Source of the DNA: Pseudomonadota bacterium
GTDB taxonomy: Bacteria; Pseudomonadota; Alphaproteobacteria; Rhizobiales; Beijerinckiaceae
Reading direction: 5' to 3'
NCBI GenBank assembly: GCA_023386155.1
Contig: JAEWKH010000088.1
Coordinates: forward strand, 1 to 52,477
Length of the DNA: 52,477 nucleotides
The notes beneath the pieces are model-generated. The model was not told where the DNA came from and made no database searches. It was given only the letters and a program-made list of their open reading frames with translations. The position numbers were made by a program, and so were the translations under genes. This document shows positions 16,088 to 25,654 of this stretch, piece after piece. Numbering within the stretch: the stretch's first letter is position 1; each line of letters starts with the position of its first letter.

Positions 16088-17518
16088 ATGAGCTTTGGAC
16101 TAGTCTCTGCCGCCTATGTGGCGGCTGCCATCCTGTTCATCCTTGCGCTCGGCGGCCTGTCGGGCCATGAGAGCGCCAAGCGGGCCGTCTGGTACGGCAT
16201 TGCCGGCATGGCGCTCGCCGTGGGTGCCACCGTGTTCGGGCCCGGCATTGGCAATTACGCCGTCATTGCCGCCATGCTGGTGATCGGCTCTGGCCTGGGC
16301 TGGTACGTGGCGAAAAAGGTCGAGATGACCGAGATGCCGCAGCTGGTGGCGGCCCTGCACTCTTTTGTGGGCTTGGCTGCCGTGTTCATCGGCTTCAACG
16401 CCGATCTCGAGCTCACCCGCGTGCTGGCGCTGGACGGAGCCTCACGGCAGGCGCTGACCGGCTTTGCCGGGGTGCTGGCGCACAAGAGCGGCGTGGAGAT
16501 CGCGATCCTGAAGGTGGAGGTGTTCCTCGGCGTATTCATCGGCGCGGTGACGTTTACCGGCTCGGTGATCGCGTTTTGCAAGCTCGCCGGCAAGGTCGAC
16601 GGCAAGGCCAGGAAGCTGCCCGGCGGGCATGGGCTCAATGCCGGGGCGGCGCTGCTCTCGCTGCTTCTCCTGGTGCTGTACGTCAATGGTGCTGGTATCT
16701 GGGCCCTGGCGGGCATGACGCTGCTGGCGTTCTTCATCGGCTATCACATGATCTTAGGGATCGGCGGGGCCGACATGCCGGTGGTGGTCTCGATGCTCAA
16801 CTCCTACTCGGGCTGGGCGGCAGCCGCGATCGGCTTCACGCTCGGCAATGACCTGCTGATCGTCACCGGCGCCCTGGTCGGCTCCTCGGGCTCGATCCTG
16901 AGCTATATCATGTGCAAGGCGATGAACCGGAGCTTCCTCTCCGTGATTCTAGGCGGGTTTGGCGCCACCACCGGTCCGGTGATGGCGATCGCCGGAGAGC
17001 AGATCGCCATCGATGCCGATGGGGTGGCGACGGCCCTGGAGGAGGCGGACAGCATCGTGATCGTGCCGGGCTATGGCATGGCCGTGGCGCAGGCCCAGCA
17101 ATCGGTGTCGGAGTTGACCCGGCGCTTGAGAGCCAAGGGCAAGCAGGTGCGCTTTGCCATCCATCCGGTGGCCGGGCGCCTGCCGGGGCACATGAACGTG
17201 CTCCTGGCCGAGGCCAAGGTGCCGTACGACATCGTGCTGGAGATGGACGAGATCAACGAGGACTTCCCGGAGACCGACGTGGTGATCGTCATCGGCTCGA
17301 ACGACATCGTCAACCCGGCCGCCCAGGAGGACCCGAACAGCCCAATTGCCGGCATGCCGGTGCTGGAGGTCTGGAAGGCCAAGCAGGTGTTCGTGTCGAA
17401 GCGCGGGCAGGGGACGGGCTACTCCGGCATCGAGAACCCGCTGTTCTACAAGGACAACACCCGCATGTTCTACGGCGATGCCAAAGCCAGCATCGACCAG
17501 CTCGTGCAGGCGATCTAG
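16088..17518 (+). CDS. pntB: NAD(P) transhydrogenase subunit beta
   Basis: The 476-residue partner of PntA. The first two thirds are membrane domain II with about nine hydrophobic helices, and the last third is domain III, which binds NADP(H). The domain III fingerprint GYGMAVAQAQ is at about 330, and the later VIVIGSNDIVNPAAQ and GYSGIENPLFY segments are the expected ones. Together the subunits make NADPH from NADH at the cost of proton entry. The gene has a GAGG site 10 bases before its ATG. There is no obvious terminator after its stop. Confidence 0.97.
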   Translation: MSFGLVSAAYVAAAILFILALGGLSGHESAKRAVWYGIAGMALAVGATVFGPGIGNYAVIAAMLVIGSGLGWYVAKKVEMTEMPQLVAALHSFVGLAAVFIGFNADLELTRVLALDGASRQALTGFAGVLAHKSGVEIAILKVEVFLGVFIGAVTFTGSVIAFCKLAGKVDGKARKLPGGHGLNAGAALLSLLLLVLYVNGAGIWALAGMTLLAFFIGYHMILGIGGADMPVVVSMLNSYSGWAAAAIGFTLGNDLLIVTGALVGSSGSILSYIMCKAMNRSFLSVILGGFGATTGPVMAIAGEQIAIDADGVATALEEADSIVIVPGYGMAVAQAQQSVSELTRRLRAKGKQVRFAIHPVAGRLPGHMNVLLAEAKVPYDIVLEMDEINEDFPETDVVIVIGSNDIVNPAAQEDPNSPIAGMPVLEVWKAKQVFVSKRGQGTGYSGIENPLFYKDNTRMFYGDAKASIDQLVQAI

Positions 17519-17869
17519 GACTTAGCTGCTGGCATGAGTTCAGCCGGGAAACAACCTCCATGACGTTGCAAATCTAGCAGTTGTTGCGGGCTCGAGGAGA
17601 CGTTTTGACCCGGTCGCCATAGAAAGTAGGCATTGGGATGTCCATGAGCAGGAGGATGGCGGTGCAATCTGGTGCCGCCATTCGCTTACGATACGCCTGA
17701 GATTCTTAAACGTATCCAATTGAACCGGTTGGCAGGGTCAATGTGCCACGTCTCTCAATGGCACGCTCATTGCTTCCGCCTCCATCTCAATGAGGGCGGT
17801 TACCGACCTCATCCTTTTGAAAGTTTATCTGAGTGGCGAAGCACAGGCTTCACTGTCAGGCGGCACACT
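17519..17869. other. Convergent gap between pntB and the LysR gene
   Basis: About 350 bases between convergent genes. An open frame at 17672-17995 runs into the LysR gene on the other strand and is its shadow. I found no hairpin with a T-run strong enough to call a terminator. Confidence 0.45.
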
Positions 17870-18781
17870 TCAGGCATGGATCGAATCGAGAAGCCTACGC
17901 CACTCGTGTATTCTGGCCGCTACGAAGTCGAGGAACACACGCGCACGAGATGGCATGATGCGTCCAAAAGCGTGAAGAGCCTGCACTGGGACTGACGGCA
18001 TCGGGATTTCTGGCAGTACGACGCTCAACAATCCGGCACTTAGCTCCTCATGGACATTGGTACGCAGTATCTGTGCAATACCTAAACCGTTCACCGCAGC
18101 AATCCGGAGCGCATCGCCACTGTCGGCATCGAGGGCACCTTCGGGTGTCAAACTTGTCCCGTCCGCAAACGTGATGGGGAACGGCCGTCCTGCCAGCATA
18201 TAGCGGACATGAGCATGATGGCGCAGGTCATCGGTACTCCGCGGCTCACCTCGGGCAGAAAGGTAAGCAGGAGATGCAACCAGAACGAGCGGCAGCTCTC
18301 CCAATGAGCGAGACATCAGACCTGTGTCAGCCACACGGCCGACCCGGATGGTCAAATCGAATCCTTCACGGATCAAATCGACATGTCGGTCGGTCAAGCT
18401 TACGTCGAGTTTCACATGTGGGTGATGGGGCAGGAATTGCGTGGTGATAGCCTGCATGAGAAATCGCCCAAGGTCAGCCGGCATGCTTAACCGAAGGCGG
18501 CCCGCTGGCTCCTGCCCCGAGCGGAGACTATCACTTGCCTCTTCCAAAGCGCGCATCAAAGGGGAGATGCGGTCAAAGTAGTCTTGACCTTCGGCAGTTA
18601 GGCTAAAGGACCGGGTGGATCGATGAAATAGTCGGGCGCCGACGCGCTGCTCAAGCCGTGCTATGCTTTTTGATATGGCCGAAGGCGTCGTGCCAAGGAG
18701 CTTCGCTCCCCCTGTAAACGACCCTGCTTCCACCGCACGGACGAAAGCGCTTAAGCCCTGCAACCTTTCGATATCTGCCAT
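17870..18781 (-). CDS. LysR-family transcriptional regulator
   Basis: A 303-residue LysR regulator. The winged helix-turn-helix lies at about 5-64 (AFVRAVEAGSFTGGAKLL, then SKSIARLEQRVGARLFHRS), and the effector-binding domain fills 90-295. It resembles the group with VDLIREGFDLTIRVG and an aspartate-rich pocket that is frequent in proteobacteria. It is transcribed away from the SDR gene at 19171, with 389 bases between. That is the classic layout for a LysR regulator controlling its neighbour and itself. The effector is unknown. Confidence 0.95.
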   Translation of the reverse strand: MADIERLQGLSAFVRAVEAGSFTGGAKLLGTTPSAISKSIARLEQRVGARLFHRSTRSFSLTAEGQDYFDRISPLMRALEEASDSLRSGQEPAGRLRLSMPADLGRFLMQAITTQFLPHHPHVKLDVSLTDRHVDLIREGFDLTIRVGRVADTGLMSRSLGELPLVLVASPAYLSARGEPRSTDDLRHHAHVRYMLAGRPFPITFADGTSLTPEGALDADSGDALRIAAVNGLGIAQILRTNVHEELSAGLLSVVLPEIPMPSVPVQALHAFGRIMPSRARVFLDFVAARIHEWRRLLDSIHA

Positions 18782-19170
18782 TTGTGACTTACCGGCATTT
18801 GTGATTGGCCGCCTGAAGGACTAACCCTACCTCCTGAAAAGGTCCAGATAAACCTTGTCGGAACTGGAGCGAAAGGTGGAGAAATCTGGGTGAGCAGCCA
18901 CGCCAATACTAACGAAGACGATGGCGTATGGCCATACGTTCAGCTCTCCACCCACAGATGACCCATCTCCTTCCTTTGAGGGATCAACCACCTCACTGAG
19001 ACGGCTCGCACCACACGGTCTCTCAGATCCGAAGAAAGCAGCGTGACAACTGTCATAAGTACTCAGCTGGATAAAAGCCAACCTTATAAGCTCGGTTGTG
19101 TAAAAGACGGTCACGATAATCGCGGGATTTCGGATGCCCGTTGTCGATATCTTACATTTTGGAGATTCAA
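18782..19170. other. Divergent LysR/SDR promoter region
   Basis: The 389 bases between divergent start codons should contain the LysR binding site and both promoters. I do not see a single convincing T-N11-A box. A 95-codon minus-strand frame at 18827-19114 has no family resemblance and no ribosome-binding site. The SDR ribosome-binding site GGAG is at 19161-19164. Confidence 0.45.
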
Positions 19171-19923
19171 ATGAGTTCGTTCGAAGGCAAAGTCGTCATC
19201 GTTACAGGCGGGGGTGCCGGCATCGGGTTAGCTGCTGCGAAACTCTTTGCATCAAGGGGAGCGCGCGTCCTTATCACAGGACGCCGTGCGAACGTCTTGC
19301 AAGAGATTACATCGACGAATCCCAATATTCTGGGTTTTGCCGCGGACGCTTCGGACCCAGACGCAGCATCGAAGACTGTTGCAGCGGCGATTGACACCTG
19401 GGGACGGTTAGACGTCCTCGTCAATAACGCAGGTGGAGGTGCTATTCAGCCTCTTGGAGGAGTCGACATCAAAACGATATCAGAGGTTTATTCCGTCAAT
19501 GTCGTTGGTCCTATCCTTCTCACGGCTGCCGCCGTTCCTCACCTCGTGAAGACGAAGGGAGCAGTCGTCAACATGTCGAGCACGTTCGGAAGTAAGGTAG
19601 CTTCTGGGCTGTCCCTTTACGGGTCTAGCAAGGCAGCCATTGAGTACCTCACACGCGCCTGGGCGATTGAACTTGCACCATTTGGTATCCGCGTCAACGC
19701 AATCGCGCCTGGCCCTGTGGAAACCGACTTTCTGCGGGAAAGAATGCGGCTTACAGACGAGGAGATTAAAGCTGTGAAGGATCAGGAGACCCGGAGAATC
19801 CCTCTTGGACGCCGCGGAGATCCGAGCGATGTCGCGCCGTGGATGTTGGCTCTTGCCGACCCTGCCACAACGTGGGTCACAGGACAGATCATCGCCGTTG
19901 ACGGCGGACTGATCAACGCGTGA
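19171..19923 (+). CDS. SDR-family oxidoreductase
   Basis: A 250-residue classical SDR with cofactor motif TGGGAGIG at the N-terminus, NNAGGG near 85, serine in NMSSTFGS and the YGSSK (YxxxK) pair near 150, followed by the APGPVETDF segment. The second strand ends in TGRRANV, an arginine pair that suggests NADP(H). The ATG at 19171 is preferred because GGAGATTCAA precedes it; a GTG-type extension to 19141 has no such site. It lies opposite the LysR gene and is likely its target. The substrate is unknown. Confidence 0.92.
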   Translation: MSSFEGKVVIVTGGGAGIGLAAAKLFASRGARVLITGRRANVLQEITSTNPNILGFAADASDPDAASKTVAAAIDTWGRLDVLVNNAGGGAIQPLGGVDIKTISEVYSVNVVGPILLTAAAVPHLVKTKGAVVNMSSTFGSKVASGLSLYGSSKAAIEYLTRAWAIELAPFGIRVNAIAPGPVETDFLRERMRLTDEEIKAVKDQETRRIPLGRRGDPSDVAPWMLALADPATTWVTGQIIAVDGGLINA

Positions 19924-20213
19924 CTGGTGCTCGTATGGGGTCGTCAGAAGAGCGGCTCGCAGAGCGCCGTAATGCATCGTAGGATAGGGGCAGGCTTTCT
20001 TGTGCGACCAGTGCCACCTGACGCATGCAACCATTCGACGTATCATATGTGGGCCGTTCTCTTTTGCCTGAGTCACTCATGTCCTCAGGCTGACAAGCAG
20101 GGTCTAAGGACGCCGTTCCGCTTCAATCCAAGGTCTTATGCTCTTTACGTTTGCAGCGACGTCGGCGAGATCGACCACCATCGGCTCTCGTGTAATCAGG
20201 ATTGCCGGGGAGG
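19924..20213. other. Gap after the SDR gene
   Basis: About 290 bases with no supported gene. Open frames crossing it are shadows of the SDR gene or too short to judge. Confidence 0.4.
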
Positions 20214-20522
20214 CTAGGGCGGCAAGCAGCAGTGCGCATAGAAGAGAGCATGGCTGCCTTTCCAGGCTTCGGCGATGAGTGTCATGTCTAGAGCCACCCT
20301 CGACCTGAGCCAACCGTAAGGCAGCACAGCGGACATGAGAATTAGCACGAGGGCGACGACGTTGCCGGAGTGCGACTGCGACTCCGGCGTGCCCAAGAAG
20401 TGCATGGCGGAGATCGTGCCCAAAAGGATCGGCGCCAAAAACAGCACTGTGGCGATTGAGAAACCATAACCATGTGAGTCTGGGCTATGGAGGTTCGGCT
20501 GAACTCGACGCAGTGCGGGTAT
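20214..20522 (-). pseudogene. Remnant of a small membrane protein
   Basis: A minus-strand frame of about 100 codons with two hydrophobic stretches (SIATVLFLAPILLGTISAM and VVALVLILMSAVLPYG) separated by a polar loop, and a charged C-terminus. The frame stays open upstream past 20522, but I find no ATG, GTG or TTG with a ribosome-binding site, so the start may be lost. The composition looks coding. I do not recognise the family. It could be an intact gene with a start I have missed. Confidence 0.3.
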
Positions 20523-20759
20523 ACAATCTCGGACGACAACCGGTTCTCGTAAGCTTAGAGCGAGTGTCTTGACTTGACCTTACAGTGACGCGTCTTTGCA
20601 GAAGCAATCCATCTTATTGAGTTGTGCCAAGCTCGCTTGCTCTAGGCACTTCAATGCGTTGACTGTCCGACCCGGGTTGCGACCACCATTTGTAAGGCGG
20701 AGTTGATAGAGAGCATTCGGGTTATGCAGGAGCCGGGGTAGAAGCCCTCGGTGTAGTCC

Positions 20760-21173
20760 CTACGCGGCGCACCGCTCCTTAGGATTGGCGTACTCTGGAA
20801 GTTCATGCGAATGACACTCAGTCATGATGCACCGCATAGCGTCGGGCACGGCAATGGGTGACGGGTCATTGAGGATGATATGACCTTGGGTGGAGACCCT
20901 CATGTGCGATGAGGCAATCACAGCGGGCCGATTGGAACGCCTGCCGTGAAACTCATCGGCCAAGATTCACTCATCAATCGATCCAAATAGAGACGCGCGG
21001 GTAAAGAGCCAGTCAATCGGGCGGCTGCAGATTCTCATAATTTGAAACGCATACAGGCCGGACTCTGTCGCTACAACGTCAAAGTTTTCCGGCCGTAGTT
21101 CAAGTGCAATCCTCTCCAAGAATAGTGAGTTATCGCCCACGATGAGGATGCGTTCCTGCTTCGACGAAATCAT
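20760..21173 (-). pseudogene. Receiver-domain protein interrupted by an in-frame stop
   Basis: The first part (21173-20970) reads as the start of a response-regulator receiver: RILIVGDNSLFLERIALEL, then FDVVATESG and DWLFTRASLFGSIDE. A TGA at 20969-20967 stops it. The same frame then goes on as ILADEFHGRRSNRPAVIASS and QGHIILNDPSP to 20760, which is the expected second half. One base change from TGG (tryptophan) to TGA explains the break. The phospho-acceptor position reads TRA instead of an aspartate and the acidic pair near the start is GD, so the protein may have been a non-phosphorylated pseudo-receiver even before the stop. Confidence 0.6.
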
Positions 21174-21864
21174 AGCGTCGTCCCGGCAATAAGAGGATCA
21201 TATAATGCGCCGTGTGAGAGTGGCAATCGCTCCTGGAAGGCTCATACTTTACAAGCAATCCGCTCCGGTTCTCTAGTGCGCTTACACATGTATGCGAAGG
21301 CGCAAAGTTTAGGGAGTAATATACTATAGGCTAGGTCGGTTGCTACGAGGGTCAAGCAAGGATTTAGCCTTCGAAGCCCCGATGATTGAATGCTTGATGC
21401 TTAAGGGAGTATGTTGTGGCCGTTTAACAGTTGCTTTCGGTGATGGGCATGCACTCACTACCACAAGAGCGTCTCGTCGTTCATGGGCGTGTTCTGCCTT
21501 GCCGCCGCTCTCGACTGGCTCAAGCGCTAACAGGACTTGGCAGAAACAGCCTAATCGTCTGCTCCTCGCCTTCTTAAGCGCAACCTTTCATGGTCGGCCG
21601 CATGCCTCCTTAGGTTGGGGGCAAGGCCTTCTGAAGGTGCCCGTCAACGTGAGGCAAGGAAAGGCTTGGCGGGATCACGTCGATCAGACGGCAGACGTAC
21701 TTCAGGGAGGAGGTCGGGGCGTATGCGGCATTCAGATCGGGGATCGAATTCGTCTCGTTCGCAAATATGGGGATCTCGAACTAATTGATGATTGGTATCG
21801 TGGCTCATTTGACTGTGCTGAGTAGAAGCGAACCAGCGGGACCGACAGCATTGGGAGATTCAGA
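21174..21864. other. Gene-poor region upstream of gnd
   Basis: About 690 bases without a gene I can support. A 161-codon plus-strand frame (21340-21825) has the look of a shadow: the opposite strand reads as protein-like segments near 21610-21760 (DLNAAYAPTSSLKYV) with a stop in the middle. This may be transposase or other gene debris, which I cannot name. AT-rich sequence at 21290-21330 is a possible promoter area. The gnd ribosome-binding site GGGAGA is at 21851-21856. Confidence 0.4.
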
Positions 21865-22860
21865 ATGCAAGTGGGAATGGTCGGGCTCGGCCGAATGGGC
21901 GGAAACATTGTTCGCCGCCTCATGCAATCAGGGCACACGGCTGTTGTGTATGACCACCATCCAGAGGCAGTCAGAGGTTTAGCAAGGGAGAGCGCGACAG
22001 GAGCCGAGAGCCTGGAAGATCTCGTCGCAAAGCTGGAGTCCCCGCGGGTTGTCTGGATCATGCTGCCCGCCGGCGACATTACTGAGGCCACCATCCAGCA
22101 GCTTGCCGGCCTTCTTGAGGACGGAGACACCATCATCGATGGCGGCAACACCTTCTGGCAGGACGATGTCCGGCGGGCAGGCGAACTCCACAGCCGTGGG
22201 CTGCACTACATCGATGTTGGCACCAGCGGCGGGGTTTGGGGACTGGAGCGCGGCTACTGCCTGATGATCGGCGGAGAGACAGCCGTTGTCGAACGCCTGG
22301 ACCCGATCTTTGCTGCCTTGGCGCCCGGCCGCGGCGCACTGCCGGTCACCCCCGGACGCGAGGGGCGGGATCCCCGAGCCGAGCAGGGCTACATCCATGC
22401 CGGGCCGAACGGCGCCGGCCACTTTGTCAAGATGATCCACAACGGCATCGAGTACGGCCTGATGCAGGCCTACGCCGAGGGCTTCGACATCCTGCGCAAT
22501 GCCGCAAGCCCAGCCCTGCCGCCCGAGCACCGTTTCGACTTCGACGTGGCCGATATCGCCGAGGTCTGGCGCCGGGGCAGCGTGATCACCTCCTGGCTGC
22601 TTGATCTCACGGCCACCGCCCTGGCCGAGGATGAGCACCTCAGCACCTACTCCGGCTATGTCGAGGATTCCGGCGAGGGGCGCTGGACCATCCAGGCCGC
22701 GATCGATGAGGCGGTCCCGGCAGAAGTCCTCACCGCTGCCCTTTACGCCCGCTTCCGCTCGCGCCAGGAGCATACCTTTGCCGAGAAGATCCTCTCGGCC
22801 ATGCGTAAGGGTTTTGGCGGTCATATCGAGGCGAAGAAGCCGGAAGGAGAAGGGGCATGA
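21865..22860 (+). CDS. gnd: 6-phosphogluconate dehydrogenase (decarboxylating), short form
   Basis: Oxidises and decarboxylates 6-phosphogluconate to ribulose 5-phosphate with formation of NAD(P)H. The 331 residues have the cofactor motif GLGRMGGN near the start, the substrate motifs IDGGNTFWQDD and DVGTSGGVWG, and the catalytic lysine-histidine-asparagine segment HFVKMIHNGIEYG. The length fits the short YqeC/GndA-type enzymes, which often prefer NAD+; the coenzyme here is not certain. It overlaps zwf by 4 bases (ATGA), so they are translationally coupled. Confidence 0.95.
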   Translation: MQVGMVGLGRMGGNIVRRLMQSGHTAVVYDHHPEAVRGLARESATGAESLEDLVAKLESPRVVWIMLPAGDITEATIQQLAGLLEDGDTIIDGGNTFWQDDVRRAGELHSRGLHYIDVGTSGGVWGLERGYCLMIGGETAVVERLDPIFAALAPGRGALPVTPGREGRDPRAEQGYIHAGPNGAGHFVKMIHNGIEYGLMQAYAEGFDILRNAASPALPPEHRFDFDVADIAEVWRRGSVITSWLLDLTATALAEDEHLSTYSGYVEDSGEGRWTIQAAIDEAVPAEVLTAALYARFRSRQEHTFAEKILSAMRKGFGGHIEAKKPEGEGA

Positions 22861-24371
22861 CGCAGTCTCACGCACCTGCCGCCGACCCGTGCTGTTTCGT
22901 GATCTTCGGCGCCTCCGGGGATCTGACAAGTCGTTTGCTCCTGCCGGCCCTCTACAATCTGGCCGCCACGGGCCTGCTGCCGGAGCGCTTCGCCATCGTT
23001 GGTGTCGCGCGCAGCGTCCACACGGCGGATGAGTTCCGCCAGGAACTGCTCGATGCTCTGCAAGCCCATGCAACCCAGAACGTGGATCCACAGCTGGCCG
23101 AGCGGCTGGTGGCTCATGTCGCTTACGTGTCCGGCAGCGTCGATGACCCTGAGACCTTTTCCAAGCTTAGAGCGACCCTGGAGGAGATCGAGCCGACGGC
23201 CGGCACGCAGGGCAACCGGCTGTTCTACCTGGCCATGCCACCGGATACCTTTGAGCCCATTGCGCGCCATCTGGCGAGGGCCGGCCTGTCCCAGGAGGGG
23301 ACCTCAGGGGGCTCGTGGCGCCGGGTGGTGGTCGAGAAGCCGTTCGGGACGGACCTGGCGTCAGCCCGGGCACTCAACCGCGCCCTTCTGGAGGTCCTGA
23401 CCGAAGATCAGATCTACCGCATCGATCACTATCTCGGCAAAGAGACCGTCCAGAACATCCTGCTGTTGCGCTTTGCCAATGGCCTGTTCGAGCCGATCTG
23501 GAACCGCAACCACATCGACCATGTGCAGATTACCGTGGCGGAGACCGTCAACGTCGAGAGGCGAGGGCGCTTCTATGACCGGACAGGGGCGTTGCGGGAC
23601 ATGGTGCCCAACCACCTGTTCCAGCTGCTGGCGTTGATTGCCATGGAGCCACCCGCCCGCTTTGAGGCGGAGCGGGTCCGGAATGCGAAGGCCGAGGCCC
23701 TGGCGGCAATCCGGATCCCGGGCGAGGCTGAAGCGCTGGCGAACTCGGTGCGTGGGCAGTATCGCGCCGGCCGTGTTCACGATGAGCCGGTGGTGGCGTA
23801 CCGGGACGCCGAGCATGTGGCACCCGGCAGTGTCACAGAAACCTATGCGGCCCTTCGGCTCGAGGTCGACAACTGGCGCTGGGCAGGCGTGCCGTTCTAC
23901 CTGAGAACCGGCAAATCGCTCTCAGTGCGCCGAACGGAGGTGGCGATCAAGTTCAAGCAGGCGCCGATCTCGATGTTTGAGCAAACCTCCGTCGATCACC
24001 TTGGTCAGAACTTTCTGGTTTTGCGGATCCAGCCCAATGAGGGCATCACGTTGCGCTTCAATGCCAAAGTGCCTGGACCAGTGCTGGCGGCGGACAGCGT
24101 CGACATGACCTTCAAGTACAAGGATCACTTCGACGTTGCCCCGAGCACCGGCTACGAGACACTGATTTATGACTGCATGATGGGAGATGCCTTGCACTTC
24201 CAGCGGGCGGATGGGGTCGAGGCGGGATGGGCCGTGGTTCAGCCGTTCCTCGATGCCTGGGCGAAAGCGGGAGCCAAGGGACTGGAGTTCTATCCCGCCG
24301 GTTCATCTGGGCCGGAGGAGGCGGGTTTCCTGCTGGCGCGCGATGGGCGACGTTGGAGAACGATCGATTAA
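22857..24371 (+). CDS. zwf: Glucose-6-phosphate 1-dehydrogenase
   Basis: First enzyme of the oxidative pentose phosphate and Entner-Doudoroff routes; it oxidises glucose 6-phosphate to 6-phosphogluconolactone and usually makes NADPH. The 504 residues match the family length. The dinucleotide motif GASGDLTSR is near 20 and the active-site segment RIDHYLGKE lies at about 181-189. The order gnd-zwf without pgl is seen here; the lactonase gene is not in the window. The ATG overlaps the gnd stop. No terminator is obvious after the stop. Confidence 0.97.
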   Translation: MTQSHAPAADPCCFVIFGASGDLTSRLLLPALYNLAATGLLPERFAIVGVARSVHTADEFRQELLDALQAHATQNVDPQLAERLVAHVAYVSGSVDDPETFSKLRATLEEIEPTAGTQGNRLFYLAMPPDTFEPIARHLARAGLSQEGTSGGSWRRVVVEKPFGTDLASARALNRALLEVLTEDQIYRIDHYLGKETVQNILLLRFANGLFEPIWNRNHIDHVQITVAETVNVERRGRFYDRTGALRDMVPNHLFQLLALIAMEPPARFEAERVRNAKAEALAAIRIPGEAEALANSVRGQYRAGRVHDEPVVAYRDAEHVAPGSVTETYAALRLEVDNWRWAGVPFYLRTGKSLSVRRTEVAIKFKQAPISMFEQTSVDHLGQNFLVLRIQPNEGITLRFNAKVPGPVLAADSVDMTFKYKDHFDVAPSTGYETLIYDCMMGDALHFQRADGVEAGWAVVQPFLDAWAKAGAKGLEFYPAGSSGPEEAGFLLARDGRRWRTID

Positions 24372-24856
24372 CGGCTTCCTGTCGTTCATCATGATGGGTG
24401 TAGGGATTGTATCTCCGGCGCGAGTTGGGTTTCAGGTTAGTGGCTCGCGACCGGTGAGATAGGTTTTCGGCCCCAAGCTTTGAATCACGAAAATTAACAC
24501 CAGGCGTTCATGTATGCCGCCCAACTTAGCCTCGTCTCTCCATGGTCGGATATAACACATGGAGGCCTGGCGTCCGCGAAACCCTCGGCGCGGGACTGGT
24601 TAATGCGCAAGCAGCGCGCTTCTGCTTCTGATTGACGCGAGACGGTTTGATTGCCTGCGTCGCTCTTTTTGGTTTCCGTTTCGCCGTATTTGCTTAACGG
24701 TCCAGAGGAGGGCTCGCAAACCTCGCTGCTTAGCGGCATCTATAATTCGCATAAGATATATTATGGAACTTAAAATGATGCGCTTTCGGGAGGAGACACA
24801 CGCTTGGCCGCTTGGGCCGGAGTTTCTCGGCTCCCCGCGGCTTTGGGACTTAAGGC
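24372..24856. other. Convergent gap between zwf and the MBL gene
   Basis: About 485 bases between convergent genes. It includes an AT-rich patch near 24740-24765 and marks the change from the accessory left part to the conserved minus-strand housekeeping block. No gene is supported, and short frames on either strand lack ribosome-binding sites. Confidence 0.45.
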
Positions 24857-25654
24857 TCAGCGCGTCTCAATCTGCAGCCCGTCGTAAGCCGGTTCGATAT
24901 GCGGCGGCAGCTTACGGCGCAGAGTTTCGTAATCCAGGTCCGTGTGCAGGTTCGTCAGGATGGCGCGCCTCGGCTTGACCTTCTCGATCAGCTGCAAGGC
25001 CTCCGAGAGCGAGAAATGCGTCGGATGTGGCGTGTAGCGCAGAGCATCCAGGATCAGGGTCTCCAGGCCCTCCAGGGCCGGCAGGCTCTCGTCGGGCATC
25101 TGGCTCACGTCCGGCGCGTAAGCGATGCTGCCGAACCTGAAGCCTAGGGCATCGATGTCCCCGTGTATCATCCGGAACGGCAAGGCCTCGACGGTGCCGC
25201 CGGGCCCGAGAACCGTCGCTTTCATGCCTGCCTTCAGATGGCGCATCTCCAAAATCGGCGGATAGCTGCTGCCGGCCGGCGTCTCGAAGCAGTAGCCGAA
25301 CCGCATCTGGAGCAGCTCGCTCGTCATCCGGTCGGCATAGATCGGGATCCGATGGTGCTGGACGATGGCGAGCGGCCTCAGGTCGTCGATGCCGTGAATA
25401 TGATCGGCATGCTCATGGGTGATGAGAACGGCGTCCAGGCGCCGGACGTCGGCACCGAGGAGCTGGTCCCGCAAGTCCGGGCCCGTATCGACCAGGATGG
25501 TGGTCACACCCTCGGGGCCGGGTTTCTCGACCAGGATGGAGCATCGCCTGCGGCGGTTCTTCGGGTTGGTCGGATCGCAGGCGCCCCAGCCGACACCTAC
25601 GCGCGGCACGCCGGCAGAGGACCCGCAGCCGAGGATCGTCACTTTCAAGCTCAT
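24857..25654 (-). CDS. MBL-fold metallo-hydrolase (PhnP-like)
   Basis: A 265-residue metallo-beta-lactamase-fold protein with the metal motif THEHADH (HxHxDH) near residue 80, GCGSSAGVPR at the N-terminus and a later histidine and aspartate (IHGD, YAPDVS). The layout is that of the PhnP group of phosphodiesterases, which cut cyclic phosphate bonds. In many Hyphomicrobiales it is the last gene of the block with metG and tatD, as here. Its start overlaps the tatD-family stop by 4 bases. The precise substrate is not known. Confidence 0.9.
   Translation of the reverse strand: MSLKVTILGCGSSAGVPRVGVGWGACDPTNPKNRRRRCSILVEKPGPEGVTTILVDTGPDLRDQLLGADVRRLDAVLITHEHADHIHGIDDLRPLAIVQHHRIPIYADRMTSELLQMRFGYCFETPAGSSYPPILEMRHLKAGMKATVLGPGGTVEALPFRMIHGDIDALGFRFGSIAYAPDVSQMPDESLPALEGLETLILDALRYTPHPTHFSLSEALQLIEKVKPRRAILTNLHTDLDYETLRRKLPPHIEPAYDGLQIETR

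Noticed and set aside
17672..17995. 107-codon plus-strand frame
   Set aside because: It runs into the LysR gene on the opposite strand and has no supporting signal.
21340..21825. 161-codon plus-strand frame
   Set aside because: Looks like a shadow of degenerate minus-strand sequence, with no motif or start signal.
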